In this document: piece after piece, positions 37,934-46,075 of the stretch
How positions within the stretch are numbered: position 1 is the stretch's first letter
How the letters are laid out: each line of letters begins with the position of its first letter
DNA from: Rhodoferax sp.
GTDB taxonomy: Bacteria; Pseudomonadota; Gammaproteobacteria; Burkholderiales; Burkholderiaceae_C
Assembly: GCA_030682475.1 (NCBI GenBank)
Contig: JAUXOA010000053.1
Span: 22,848 to 86,847, forward strand
Direction of reading: 5' to 3'
Length of the DNA: 64,000 bases
Made by a program: the position numbers and the translations under genes
Notes under the pieces: generated by a model
What the model saw: only the letters and a program-made list of their open reading frames with translations
The model's database searches: none
Told to the model about the DNA's origin: nothing

Positions 37934-39118
37934 ATGAAAAACGTATTTACAACCCCGGTAGCCGATGGCATAACCCGTCGGGAAGGACTGTTGACCCTGC
38001 TGGGCAGTGCCCTGGCGCTGGCGGGCTGTGGCGGCGGTGGCGGTGTAGCCGGCCTCAGCAGCGGTGGTACCGGCTCGTTTTCGGTGGGGCCGATCACCGG
38101 TTTTGGCTCCATCATCGTCGGCCTCATCCGGTTTGAAGATTCAACCGCCAACAGCGTCCTCGATATTGATGACGATAACAACGACATGCGCGGCAAGCTC
38201 AAGCTGGGCATGGTGGTGAGGGTGAAAGGCAAGCCGAAAAACGGCATCCGCGCAGACGCAGACAGCATTGAGGTTCGCAGCGAGTTGCTGGGGCCGATCG
38301 ACAGTGTCGACACTACTGCCAAGACCCTGTTGGTATTAGGGCAAACAGTGCAGGTCACGGCTACCACCGTTTTTGAGGATGGCCTGACTGGCCTCTCGGC
38401 GCTGGTTGTGGGCAATATCGTCGAAGTGCACGGTTTCGTCGATCCCCTGAGCAACCGCCTCACCGCCACCCGCATCGAACGCAAGGATCCGGCCAAGGTC
38501 AAGGCCTTCAAGCTGCAAGGCTTTGTCAAACTCCTGGACGCCACGGCCAAAACCTTCAAGATCGACACGCTCACCATCAACTTTGCTGCGTCTGTGAACA
38601 CACCTGCCAACCTGGTGTTTGCCAACGATATGCTGGTGCGCGTGCGACTGGCAAGCACGCAGACCACGGGGACACGCACGGCGCTCAAGGTCCACGTCGT
38701 GAAGGTGGAGGTCGAGGACCGCGACGAAGCCGAGGTCGAAGGCACGATCACGGAGTTCACATCGAGCAGCAATTTCAAGGTCAACGGACTACAGGTCAAC
38801 GCCAGCAACGTCAGCGTCCCGGCGGGCCTCAAGCTCGGCGACCGTGTCGAGGTCGAAGGCAGTCTGGTCAATGGCGTGCTGGTGGCGAAGAAGGTCGAAC
38901 TGGAAGTTGAAAACGATCAATTCAAGTTCGAACTGCATGGCACGGTCTCCGGTCTGACCTTGACCACGTTCGTTGTCCGCGGCGTGACCGTGAACTACAC
39001 CATCAGCGTCATCGACGGAGTGATCGAAAAACTGAAAGACCTTGCGAGCGTCGAAGTCAAGGGAGTGGTGTCAACTGACGGCACCAAGGTCAACGCAACC
39101 CGGATCACTTTCGAATAG
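37934..39118 (+). CDS. Lipoprotein with DUF5666 repeats
   Basis: 394 residues. The lipobox LALAGC (Cys about 33) is followed by a Gly-rich stretch GGGGGVAGLSSGG. The rest is repeated OB-like beta units in which segments such as VGNIVEVHGF, LGDRVEVEGSLVNG and LASVEVKGVVS recur, each with a short KVNATRI-type strand: at least three or four copies of DUF5666. CAAGGAGCATTGC precedes the ATG, 31 bp after the DUF6502 gene, so the pair is one operon. Likely outer-membrane or periplasmic; function unknown. Confidence 0.75.
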   Translation: MKNVFTTPVADGITRREGLLTLLGSALALAGCGGGGGVAGLSSGGTGSFSVGPITGFGSIIVGLIRFEDSTANSVLDIDDDNNDMRGKLKLGMVVRVKGKPKNGIRADADSIEVRSELLGPIDSVDTTAKTLLVLGQTVQVTATTVFEDGLTGLSALVVGNIVEVHGFVDPLSNRLTATRIERKDPAKVKAFKLQGFVKLLDATAKTFKIDTLTINFAASVNTPANLVFANDMLVRVRLASTQTTGTRTALKVHVVKVEVEDRDEAEVEGTITEFTSSSNFKVNGLQVNASNVSVPAGLKLGDRVEVEGSLVNGVLVAKKVELEVENDQFKFELHGTVSGLTLTTFVVRGVTVNYTISVIDGVIEKLKDLASVEVKGVVSTDGTKVNATRITFE

Positions 39119-39194
39119 ATCGACAGACTCCCTGCGCATCGCAGCCTACCGGGCGGGCATCATGCCCGCCCTTTTTCCGCGCACAATCCGCCGC

Positions 39195-39408
39195 ATGATC
39201 ACCGTTTACGGCATCCCCAATTGCGACACGGTCAAAAAGGCCCGTGCCTGGCTATCTGAGCGCCAACTCGATCATGAGTTTCATGACTTCAAAAAGCGCG
39301 AAGTTCCAGCCCAGCGCCCAGATCTTGCTGCTGGACCAGCCCAGTATCATCAAGCGCCCGGTGGTGGAGTGGGGTTCGCGCGCCCCGGTCGTGACCCAGT
39401 CACCCCAC
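39195..39408 (+). pseudogene. YffB/ArsC-family reductase, internally deleted
   Basis: The first 38 codons (MITVYGIPNCDTVKKARAWL...) are a clean N-terminus of the Spx/YffB branch of the ArsC family, including the NCDTVKKAR active-site segment. The frame then shifts by one base and continues as LLLDQPSIIKRPVVEWG, the conserved C-terminal segment that normally lies about 50 residues further on. The middle of the roughly 115-residue protein is missing, so the gene is dead. It ends against the queD stop codon on the other strand. Confidence 0.85.
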
Positions 39409-39858
39409 TCAGGCGCTGGCGTCAACCTCCGCCCAGCAATTGGGCGTTTCATAGAGCGTGATTTTGCTCAAGCACAAGCCGGTGCCGTAGCGGTCCTGGT
39501 AGACATCTTTCAAAATATCGAAGGCGGCCCTGGCCAGATTCTCGACCGTGGGGATGCGCTCCAGCACCACGGTCTTGTGATCGGGCAGGCTGTCCAGGAA
39601 GTGCCGGACCGTGGTGTCGTGGCGGTAGACCAGAAAAGCATGGTCCCAGAGATCGACCAAATGGGTTTTGGCCAGCGCCTTGATGTCGGAAAAATCCATG
39701 ATCATGCCGTTATCCGATTGCCCCTCTTTCTCGATCACGGCGCCGACCAGCGTGATGAGCAGGGTATAGCGGTGCCCGTGCAGGTTGCGGCACTGGCTGT
39801 TGTGGTCCGGAATGCGGTGACCAGCGTCGAATTCGAGCTTGCGGGTAATCGTCAACAT
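39409..39858 (-). CDS. queD: 6-carboxy-5,6,7,8-tetrahydropterin synthase
   Basis: 149 residues. It converts 7,8-dihydroneopterin triphosphate to carboxytetrahydropterin, an early step to queuosine. Zinc ligands are His14 in FDAGHRIPDH and His27/His29 in CRNLHGHRYTL; the catalytic Cys23 precedes them. The family's GMIMDFSDIK and later LWDHAFL are present. queE lies 26 bp upstream on the same strand, so they form an operon. Confidence 0.95.
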   Translation of the reverse strand: MLTITRKLEFDAGHRIPDHNSQCRNLHGHRYTLLITLVGAVIEKEGQSDNGMIMDFSDIKALAKTHLVDLWDHAFLVYRHDTTVRHFLDSLPDHKTVVLERIPTVENLARAAFDILKDVYQDRYGTGLCLSKITLYETPNCWAEVDASA

Positions 39859-39884
39859 GGTGTGGGTCTGAGCTTGCGTTTCAA

Positions 39885-40529
39885 TCAGGGAATCTGTAAC
39901 AATTTATGGGTCTGCAGGCTGAGCCGCCACTGTGGCTGGCGTCGACAGGTCTCGATCGCCAGCCGGGTGTTGACGGCCAGGTCCGGCCCGTCCATCGCTT
40001 GCACAAAAAAATACGCAAAATCGAGCGTTGCATAGTCGGCCAGGTTCTGGTTGAGCTGCGGGATCACGACCTTGATCTCGTTGCCGTGCGTGACCTGCAG
40101 GACCGAACCTGCTTTGGGGCTGACGCAGACCCAGTCCACCCCGGCTGGCACGGCAATCGTCCCGTTGGTCTCGATGGCGATGGTAAAACCGAGGGCGTGC
40201 AGGCTGGCGATGAGGGCCGCATCGAGTTGCAGCAGCGGTTCGCCGCCGGTCAAGACGACGTATTTATGCGCCAGATAAGTCTGCGGCCACAAGCTGTCAA
40301 TGGTGCGCGCCAAGGCCTCGCTGTCCGGAAATTTTCCGCCGCGCTCGCCATCGGTACCGACAAAATCGGTATCGCAGAATTGGCACACGGCGCTGGCGCG
40401 ATCGGCCTCGCGTCCCGACCACAGGTTGCAGCCGCTAAAGCGGCAAAACACCGCCGGCCGCCCGGCCTGCGCGCCCTCGCCTTGCAAGGTATAAAAAATT
40501 TCTTTGACGCTGTAAATCACGGCGTTCAT
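39885..40529 (-). CDS. queE: 7-carboxy-7-deazaguanine synthase (radical SAM)
   Basis: 214 residues from MNAVIYSVKEIFYTLQGEGA; an adjacent ATG at 40532 would add one Met. QueE contracts carboxytetrahydropterin to 7-carboxy-7-deazaguanine. The cluster-binding cysteines are Cys34, Cys49 and Cys52 with the unusual Cx14CxxC spacing of this family. VVLTGGEPLLQ and AIETNGT are also seen. Upstream partner of queD; queC and queF are not in view. Confidence 0.95.
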   Translation of the reverse strand: MNAVIYSVKEIFYTLQGEGAQAGRPAVFCRFSGCNLWSGREADRASAVCQFCDTDFVGTDGERGGKFPDSEALARTIDSLWPQTYLAHKYVVLTGGEPLLQLDAALIASLHALGFTIAIETNGTIAVPAGVDWVCVSPKAGSVLQVTHGNEIKVVIPQLNQNLADYATLDFAYFFVQAMDGPDLAVNTRLAIETCRRQPQWRLSLQTHKLLQIP

Positions 40530-40652
40530 CATCCGGTTTGCTGGGCCAACAGGGCAAGGGCCAAGTGGCCGGTATTGTATCGCTGGCGTGCCAACCGGGC
40601 AGTTCGCCCGTGGTCTGGCTACGCAGAATACGGTGCAGTTGCGTGCTAACAT

Positions 40653-40672
40653 ATTGGTGCTTTAACACCAAT
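40653..40672. promoter_or_regulatory. Palindromic site upstream of antitoxin gene
   Basis: ATTGGTG (40653-40659) and CACCAAT (40666-40672) are perfect inverted repeats with a 6-bp spacer, ending 2 bp before the GAGGA ribosome-binding site of the antitoxin gene. The place and symmetry suit an operator bound by the ribbon-helix-helix antitoxin. It could also form an mRNA hairpin close to the start. Confidence 0.6.
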
Positions 40673-40684
40673 GAGGATATGCAC

Positions 40685-40924
40685 ATGAGCCGTCTGACCA
40701 TTACCCTCTCCGAGCCGCGCTACCGGGCGCTGAAAGAAGCTGCGGTCCAGCGCGACAAAACCATGGGTCAATTGATTGACGAAAGCCTCGACTTCTACGG
40801 TATCAAATCGCGTGAACAAGCACTTGCCCTGGTGCGCCAGGCGCGCACGCGCAGTGCGTTGAGCGACGAGCAGGCGCTCACATTGGCACAAGAAGAGGTG
40901 CGCGCGGTGCGTCACACGACGTGA
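40685..40924 (+). CDS. Ribbon-helix-helix antitoxin
   Basis: 79 residues from MSRLTITLSEPRYRALKEAA; the ATG at 40679 is too close to GAGGA, while 40685 has a 6-bp spacing. The strand SRLTITLS and the two helices to about residue 45 (KTMGQLIDESLDFYG) form a CopG/RHH fold. The C-terminal part (ALALVRQARTRSALSDEQA) would cover the toxin. The stop overlaps the toxin start. Confidence 0.75.
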   Translation: MSRLTITLSEPRYRALKEAAVQRDKTMGQLIDESLDFYGIKSREQALALVRQARTRSALSDEQALTLAQEEVRAVRHTT

Positions 40925-41352
40925 GTGACTACTTCATCATTGACACCAACATCGTCGTTGCAGGCCTGCTCACAATGCACGCCGATTCGCCGGTCGCTCG
41001 CATCCTTGAAGGCATGCTTAGCGCAGCGTTTCCGTTTGTGGTGTCTGAAGCGCTGCTGGCCGAATACCACTTGGTGCTGGTGCGGCCCAAGCTGCGCCAA
41101 CTCCATGGCTTGTCAGTGGCCGAGATCGACATCATCCTGACCGATATTGCCCGCCACGCCATCGTGCTGGCGCCGGTGCGCACCGCTGCGACCCCGATGG
41201 CCCCGGATCCGGGTGACCAGTTTTTGTGGGGTCTGCTCGCCAACCGTGCCGATCTGGTCTTGGTCACTGGCGATAAATTGCTGTTGCAGGACGAGGCCAT
41301 GCGAGAGCGGGTGATCTTGCCGAAAACCTTTGTTGCACAGTTGCAGCACTGA
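40921..41352 (+). CDS. PIN-domain toxin
   Basis: 143 residues starting with GTG, the stop of the antitoxin being shared (GTGA). MSDYFIIDTNIVVAGLL gives the first catalytic aspartate (Asp8); ALLAEYHLVL gives the glutamate, and DPGDQFLWGLLANRADLVLV and TGDKLLL the late acidic residues. This is the COG1569-type 'PIN family toxin component' layout. Predicted Mg2+-dependent ribonuclease. Directly upstream of the antitoxin, divergently, lies queE. Confidence 0.8.
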   Translation: MSDYFIIDTNIVVAGLLTMHADSPVARILEGMLSAAFPFVVSEALLAEYHLVLVRPKLRQLHGLSVAEIDIILTDIARHAIVLAPVRTAATPMAPDPGDQFLWGLLANRADLVLVTGDKLLLQDEAMRERVILPKTFVAQLQH

Positions 41353-41625
41353 TATGGCCTGCTGACCATGCAGGACCGTGACATGCTGGCCCGCTATAAC
41401 TGACCCTGTCGCTGGCCGACCGTAAAACCGTGTGTGATGTGGTGGTGGCGCTGGCCGTGGCGGCTACGGTCAAGGCGCGATAACGCTGGGGTCTGGCCGC
41501 TCATGCGACGTGGGACAAAGTGGGCATGCAGTCGGCCAAGCCCGAAGATGTTTGGACTACGTCGCCAAAACTTTAAGTCAAATCGGCTTCAGTCACCCGT
41601 GGAATACACCTTAGCAGCTATTATT
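41353..41625. other. Spacer with decayed coding traces, no gene
   Basis: Two short open stretches in different plus-strand frames read like protein (LTLSLADRKTVCDVVVALAV and RWGLAAHATWDKVGMQSAKP) but each soon meets a stop and no start serves them. I take this as the relic of a gene I cannot identify. The end is AT-richer (GCAGCTATTATTTCAG). Nothing else is seen. Confidence 0.4.
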
Positions 41626-42798
41626 TCAGACGTAATTGGTGGTCTGCAGCTCAGCGCACAGTTGCCCCAGCGGCATCGCTTGCACATCACTGCCCATGGG
41701 GTAACTGTCTGGTCCGGGGTAGATCAGGATTTTGCGAGTCGGCTTCAAATCGGTGCAGGCCTCATGAAAACCACGTTCCAACTTCGGTGTCAGGCTGCGT
41801 TTGATCTCAATGGCCCACAGGTCGCCCCCCGGCCAGTGCAACAACAGGTCCACCTCTGCGCCCCCGCTGCTGCGATAAAAGTAGGCCTGCACTTGGGGTG
41901 GGGCACAGGCCAACAGGTTGTCAATACAAAACCCTTCCCAACTGGCGCCGAGGATGGGGTGAGACAGCACGGCCTCTTTGTCGCCCAAGTCCAGCAGCGC
42001 ATGCACCAGGCCGCTGTCGCGCACATACAGCTTGGGCGTTTTAACCAGGCGCTTGCCCACGTTGGCGTGCCACGGCAGCAGGCGGCGCACCAGCAGCAAG
42101 TCGGTCAGCAGGTGGATGTAGCTGTTGACGGTTTTGACATCCACGCCCAGGTTGCGACCGAGTTGCGTGGTGTTCAGCATGGCGCCCTGCTGGTGCGCCA
42201 GCATGGTCCACAAAAGGCGCAGCGACTGCGCTGCAATCCTCGGGCCAAACTGTGGCACATCACGTTCCAGATAAGTGCGAATAAAGTCTTGTCGCCAGCG
42301 CAGGCTGCGCGCTGCGCTTGGCGCTTGCAGGCTGTCAGGAAAGCCGCCACGCACCCAGAGGGCGTCAAACCGTGCCGGACCGACTTCGGGCAGGTTCAGC
42401 GGGCCAAGTTCAAGGTAGCTGATGCGACCGGCCAGACTTTCCCCCGACTGTTTGAGCAAATCCAGAGAGGCCGACCCCAGCAGCAGGTATTGGCCACTGC
42501 GCTTGCCCGCTCGCCGGGCCTGATCAATCAGGCCGCGCAACACCATGAACAAACCGGGCGCCCGGTGTACCTCGTCCAAAATCACGAGCTTGTCCAGATG
42601 GTCTGACAAATAAAGCTCGGCCTGGTCAAGCTTGGCGCGGTCACGCTCGGACTCCAGGTCAAGATACAGGCTGGGCCGTGTCCGAGCCACCTCCAGCGCC
42701 AGCGTAGTTTTGCCCACCTGGCGCGGTCCGAGTAGGGCCACGGCGGGCGTTGCGTCGATCGAATCGACTAAAAAAGTGCTGAGGCGGCGATTAAACAT
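41626..42798 (-). CDS. AAA ATPase with DUF4143 domain
   Basis: 390 residues. Walker A LLGPRQVGKTTLALEV (about 23-38), Walker B DKLVILDEVHRAPG (about 68-81), and sensor GSASLDLLKQSGESLAGR. The second half is DUF4143: a winged-helix-like segment (QLGRNLGVDVKTVNSYIHLL) and the PD-(D/E)xK-like GGAEVDLLLHWPGGDLWAIEIK. Such proteins are common in accessory regions and have no firm function. It follows the second toxin-antitoxin pair. Confidence 0.85.
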   Translation of the reverse strand: MFNRRLSTFLVDSIDATPAVALLGPRQVGKTTLALEVARTRPSLYLDLESERDRAKLDQAELYLSDHLDKLVILDEVHRAPGLFMVLRGLIDQARRAGKRSGQYLLLGSASLDLLKQSGESLAGRISYLELGPLNLPEVGPARFDALWVRGGFPDSLQAPSAARSLRWRQDFIRTYLERDVPQFGPRIAAQSLRLLWTMLAHQQGAMLNTTQLGRNLGVDVKTVNSYIHLLTDLLLVRRLLPWHANVGKRLVKTPKLYVRDSGLVHALLDLGDKEAVLSHPILGASWEGFCIDNLLACAPPQVQAYFYRSSGGAEVDLLLHWPGGDLWAIEIKRSLTPKLERGFHEACTDLKPTRKILIYPGPDSYPMGSDVQAMPLGQLCAELQTTNYV

Positions 42799-42893
42799 CT
42801 ATGCAATTATGGAGTTTAATTCCATGAATTACAAGGTTAATTTGCGAACAAGCGTTGATGGGAGCTGTTTGACAAACCGGGCAAAATCAAGGA

Positions 42894-45053
42894 ATGACGT
42901 TCCCGCCCGCCAACGCGCCAGCCAAGCCCCTTTCCGGCCCGCAAAAAGCCCTGCACAAGCTCGGCTTGGTGCGCGACATCGATCTGGCGCTGCACCTGCC
43001 GCTGCGCTACGAAGACGAAACCCGCATCACCCGCCTGCGCGATGCGCGTGATGGCGAAACGGTGCAGATCGAGGGCGTGGTCGCCGCTTGCGAGGTGAAG
43101 CTAGCGGGCCATCGCCAGTTGCTGGTGACGCTGGACGATGGCTCGGACACCTGCACGCTGCGTTTTTTCAGTTTTTACCCGTCGCAGCAAAAGGCACTGG
43201 CGGTGGGCAATCGGATTCGCGCGCGGGGCGAAATCAGGGGTGGCTTTCTGGGGCGCCAGATGATGCACCCCGCGTTCCAGGCCGCCGGTGGCGACTTGCC
43301 CACCACACTGACGCCGATTTACCCCACGGCGGCGGCGTTGCCGCAAGCGTATTTGCGCCGTGCCGTACAGGGTGGACTGGCCCGCGCTGAGCTGGCCGAC
43401 ACGATTGCGCCCGAAAATTTAGACGAAATTGGCCTCCAGCCCTCGTGGAATCTGCATGCGTCGCTGTCATTTTTGCATCACCCAGCGCCGGACGTGTCAC
43501 TGGCCATGCTGGCAGACCACAGTCACCCGGCGTGGCAGCGGCTCAAGGCCGAAGAGCTGCTGGCACAGCAGTTGTCGCAACTGCAGGCCAAGCGCGCGCG
43601 TGCCCGCCTGCGCGCGCCCGCCTTGCGCCCCGGCACCGGCAATTTGAATCACGGGCTGCGCGCTGCGCTGCCGTTTGCGCTGACGGCGGCGCAGCACCGG
43701 GTCTGCATGGAAATCACGCACGACCTGGCCCGTCCGATACCGATGCACCGTCTGCTGCAAGGCGATGTGGGCTCTGGCAAAACCGTGGTGGCGGCGCTGG
43801 CGGCGGCGATTTGCATCGATGCCGGCTGGCAGTGCGCCCTGATGGCGCCCACCGAAATTCTGGCCGAGCAACACTTTCGCAAACTCATCAGTTGGCTGGA
43901 GCCGCTGGGCATCAAAACCGCCTGGCTCACCGGCAGCCAGAAAACCAAAGAACGGCGCGAGATGCTGGCCCTGATTGCCAGCGGCGAGGCGGGGCTGGTG
44001 GTGGGGACGCACGCCGTGATTCAGGACAAAGTGCAGTTCAAAAACCTGGCGCTGGCCATCATCGACGAGCAACACCGCTTTGGCGTGGCCCAAAGGCTGG
44101 CCCTGCGCAGCAAGCTGACGCCTGACACCGTTCGGGCTGAGCTGCCTGTCCTGAGCGCTGTCGAAGGGGTCGAAGCCGTTGGCAGCCCTTCGACGGGCTC
44201 AGGGCGAACGGCCATGGTTGAACCGCACCTCCTGATGATGACGGCCACCCCCATCCCCCGCACGCTGGCCATGAGCTACTACGCTGACCTGGACGTCTCC
44301 ACGATTGATGAATTGCCACCGGGCCGCACGCCCGTTGTCACCAAGCTCGTGAATGACGCGCGCCGCGATGAGGTGATCGCACGCATCCGCGTCCAGTTGA
44401 ATGAGGGGCGGCAGATTTACTGGGTCTGTCCCCTGATTGAGGAGAGTGAAGCGCTGGATTTGCGCAACGCCACCGAGACGCACGCGCACTTGAGTGCTGC
44501 TTTGCAAGGGGTGCGGGTCGGGTTGCTGCACTCGCGCATGCCGGTGGCCGAGAAGAAGGCGGTGATGGCCTTGTTCACCAGCGGCCAAATGGCTGTGCTG
44601 GTCAGCACCACGGTGATTGAAGTCGGCGTCGATGTGCCCAATGCCTCGCTGATGGTGATCGAACACGCCGAACGTTTTGGCCTCAGCCAGTTGCACCAGT
44701 TGCGCGGCCGGGTCGGGCGCGGGGCGGCGGCGTCGGCTTGCGTGCTGCTGTATTCCACCGGCGACGCTGCACGTTTGGGTGAAACCGCGCGCGCGCGCCT
44801 GAAAGCCATGGCCGAGACCCACGACGGCTTTGAGATTGCCCGGCGTGACCTGGAGACTCGCGGTCCCGGCGAGTTTCTGGGCGCGCGCCAGTCGGGTGCG
44901 GCGCTGCTGCGCTTTGCCGACTTGGCGACCGACACGGCGCTGCTGGCCTGGGCGCGCCGCCTGGCACCGCTGATGCTGGACCAGCACCCGGTGCAGGCTG
45001 AGAAACACGTGCAGCGCTGGCTGGGCGTCAAGGCGGACTATTTGAAGGCGTAG
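42894..45053 (+). CDS. recG: ATP-dependent DNA helicase RecG
   Basis: 719 residues. RecG reverses stalled forks and remodels branched DNA. The wedge domain (OB-fold, about 60-150) is followed by the helicase core: LLQGDVGSGKTVVAALAA (Walker A), DEQHRFG (motif II), LLMMTATPIPRTLAMSYYAD (motif III) and HQLRGRVGRG (motif VI). Between motifs II and III an extra 28 residues (412-439, containing LSAVEG and STGSGRT) are encoded by an inserted interspersed repeat without breaking the frame. E. coli RecG is 693 residues. oxyR follows 58 bp downstream. Confidence 0.96.
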   Translation: MTFPPANAPAKPLSGPQKALHKLGLVRDIDLALHLPLRYEDETRITRLRDARDGETVQIEGVVAACEVKLAGHRQLLVTLDDGSDTCTLRFFSFYPSQQKALAVGNRIRARGEIRGGFLGRQMMHPAFQAAGGDLPTTLTPIYPTAAALPQAYLRRAVQGGLARAELADTIAPENLDEIGLQPSWNLHASLSFLHHPAPDVSLAMLADHSHPAWQRLKAEELLAQQLSQLQAKRARARLRAPALRPGTGNLNHGLRAALPFALTAAQHRVCMEITHDLARPIPMHRLLQGDVGSGKTVVAALAAAICIDAGWQCALMAPTEILAEQHFRKLISWLEPLGIKTAWLTGSQKTKERREMLALIASGEAGLVVGTHAVIQDKVQFKNLALAIIDEQHRFGVAQRLALRSKLTPDTVRAELPVLSAVEGVEAVGSPSTGSGRTAMVEPHLLMMTATPIPRTLAMSYYADLDVSTIDELPPGRTPVVTKLVNDARRDEVIARIRVQLNEGRQIYWVCPLIEESEALDLRNATETHAHLSAALQGVRVGLLHSRMPVAEKKAVMALFTSGQMAVLVSTTVIEVGVDVPNASLMVIEHAERFGLSQLHQLRGRVGRGAAASACVLLYSTGDAARLGETARARLKAMAETHDGFEIARRDLETRGPGEFLGARQSGAALLRFADLATDTALLAWARRLAPLMLDQHPVQAEKHVQRWLGVKADYLKA
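44128..44211. repeat. Palindromic interspersed element inside recG
   Basis: 84 bp. It opens CCGTTCGGGCTGAGC and ends with GGGCTCAGGGCGAACGG, its near inverse; inner arms CTGTCGAAGGG and CCCTTCGACGGGCTCAGG also pair. Read on the minus strand it encodes RPEPVEG and STALRTG, peptide strings I associate with a very widespread intergenic palindromic repeat of GC-rich bacteria. Length divisible by three, so recG stays open. Confidence 0.8.
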
Positions 45054-45111
45054 CAGACAGCGCCAGTAGCTGGCCGGCGTAGCGGGCGCGTTCTGGGAGG
45101 ACAATAGCGCC

Positions 45112-46065
45112 ATGACTCTGACCGAACTCAAATACATCGTTGCCTTGGCACGCGAGCGGCATTTTGGCAAAGCCGCCGACGCTTGCTATGTGTCGCAGCC
45201 GACGCTGTCAGTGGCCGTCAAGAAGCTGGAAGAGGAGCTCGATGTCAAGCTGTTCGAGCGCAGTGCCAATGAGGTTTCCGTGACACCGCTGGGGGAAGAA
45301 ATTGTGCGCCAGGCGCAAAGTGTGCTGGAGCAGGCGGCCAACATCAAGGAGATTGCCAAGCGCGGCAAAGACCCGCTGGCCGGACCGCTTACGCTGGGGG
45401 TAATCTACACCATTGGCCCGTATCTGCTGCCCGATCTGGTGCGCCAGATGATCACGCACACCCCGCAAATGCCGCTGATACTGCTGGAAAACTTCACCGT
45501 CAAGCTGCTGGAGATGTTGCGTACCGGTGAAATTGACTGCGCCATTCTGGCCGAGCCTTTTCCGGATGCCGGGCTCGCCATTGCCCCCTTGTATGACGAG
45601 CCTTTTTTGGCCGCTGTGCCGACCCATCACCCTTTGACCGCGCAGGACAGTGTCACGACCGAAGAACTCAAGCGCGAGACCATGTTGCTGCTGGGCAGCG
45701 GGCACTGTTTTCGCGACCATGTGCTGGAAGTTTGCCCGGAATTCGCCCGCTTTTCCAGCCATGCCGAAGGCATTCGCAAGAGCTTTGAAGGCTCGTCGCT
45801 GGAGACCATCAAGCACATGGTGGCGGCCGGCATCGGCGTCACACTGGTGCCGCGCCTGAGCATTCCCAAAGACGCCCTGGCGGCCAAGCCCCGGCGCAAG
45901 AAAGACGAAGACGCTTACGTGAAGTACCTGCCGTTTGCGGGGGATCCGCCGACCCGCCGGGTGGTACTGGCCTGGCGTCGCAGTTTTACCCGCTATGAGG
46001 CGATTGCGGCGCTGCGCAATGCCATTTACGCCTGCGAGCTGCCGGGCGTGGTGCGCCTGTCCTGA
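45112..46065 (+). CDS. oxyR: Hydrogen peroxide-responsive regulator OxyR
   Basis: 317 residues, LysR family. N-terminal helix-turn-helix ([20 protein letters not shown]). The redox cysteines sit at residues 199 and 208 in [16 protein letters not shown], the same numbering as E. coli OxyR, so the disulfide switch should work. Near recG, as in many Burkholderiales. It may govern peroxide defence; no katG or ahpC is adjacent. Confidence 0.95.
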   Translation: MTLTELKYIVALARERHFGKAADACYVSQPTLSVAVKKLEEELDVKLFERSANEVSVTPLGEEIVRQAQSVLEQAANIKEIAKRGKDPLAGPLTLGVIYTIGPYLLPDLVRQMITHTPQMPLILLENFTVKLLEMLRTGEIDCAILAEPFPDAGLAIAPLYDEPFLAAVPTHHPLTAQDSVTTEELKRETMLLLGSGHCFRDHVLEVCPEFARFSSHAEGIRKSFEGSSLETIKHMVAAGIGVTLVPRLSIPKDALAAKPRRKKDEDAYVKYLPFAGDPPTRRVVLAWRRSFTRYEAIAALRNAIYACELPGVVRLS

Positions 46066-46075
46066 GGGCTGCGCC

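Noticed and set aside
44416..44440. TCTGTCCCC inside recG as a further copy of the GGACAGA repeat
   Set aside because: It encodes the normal YWVCPLIEE segment of RecG and has no opposite arm nearby.
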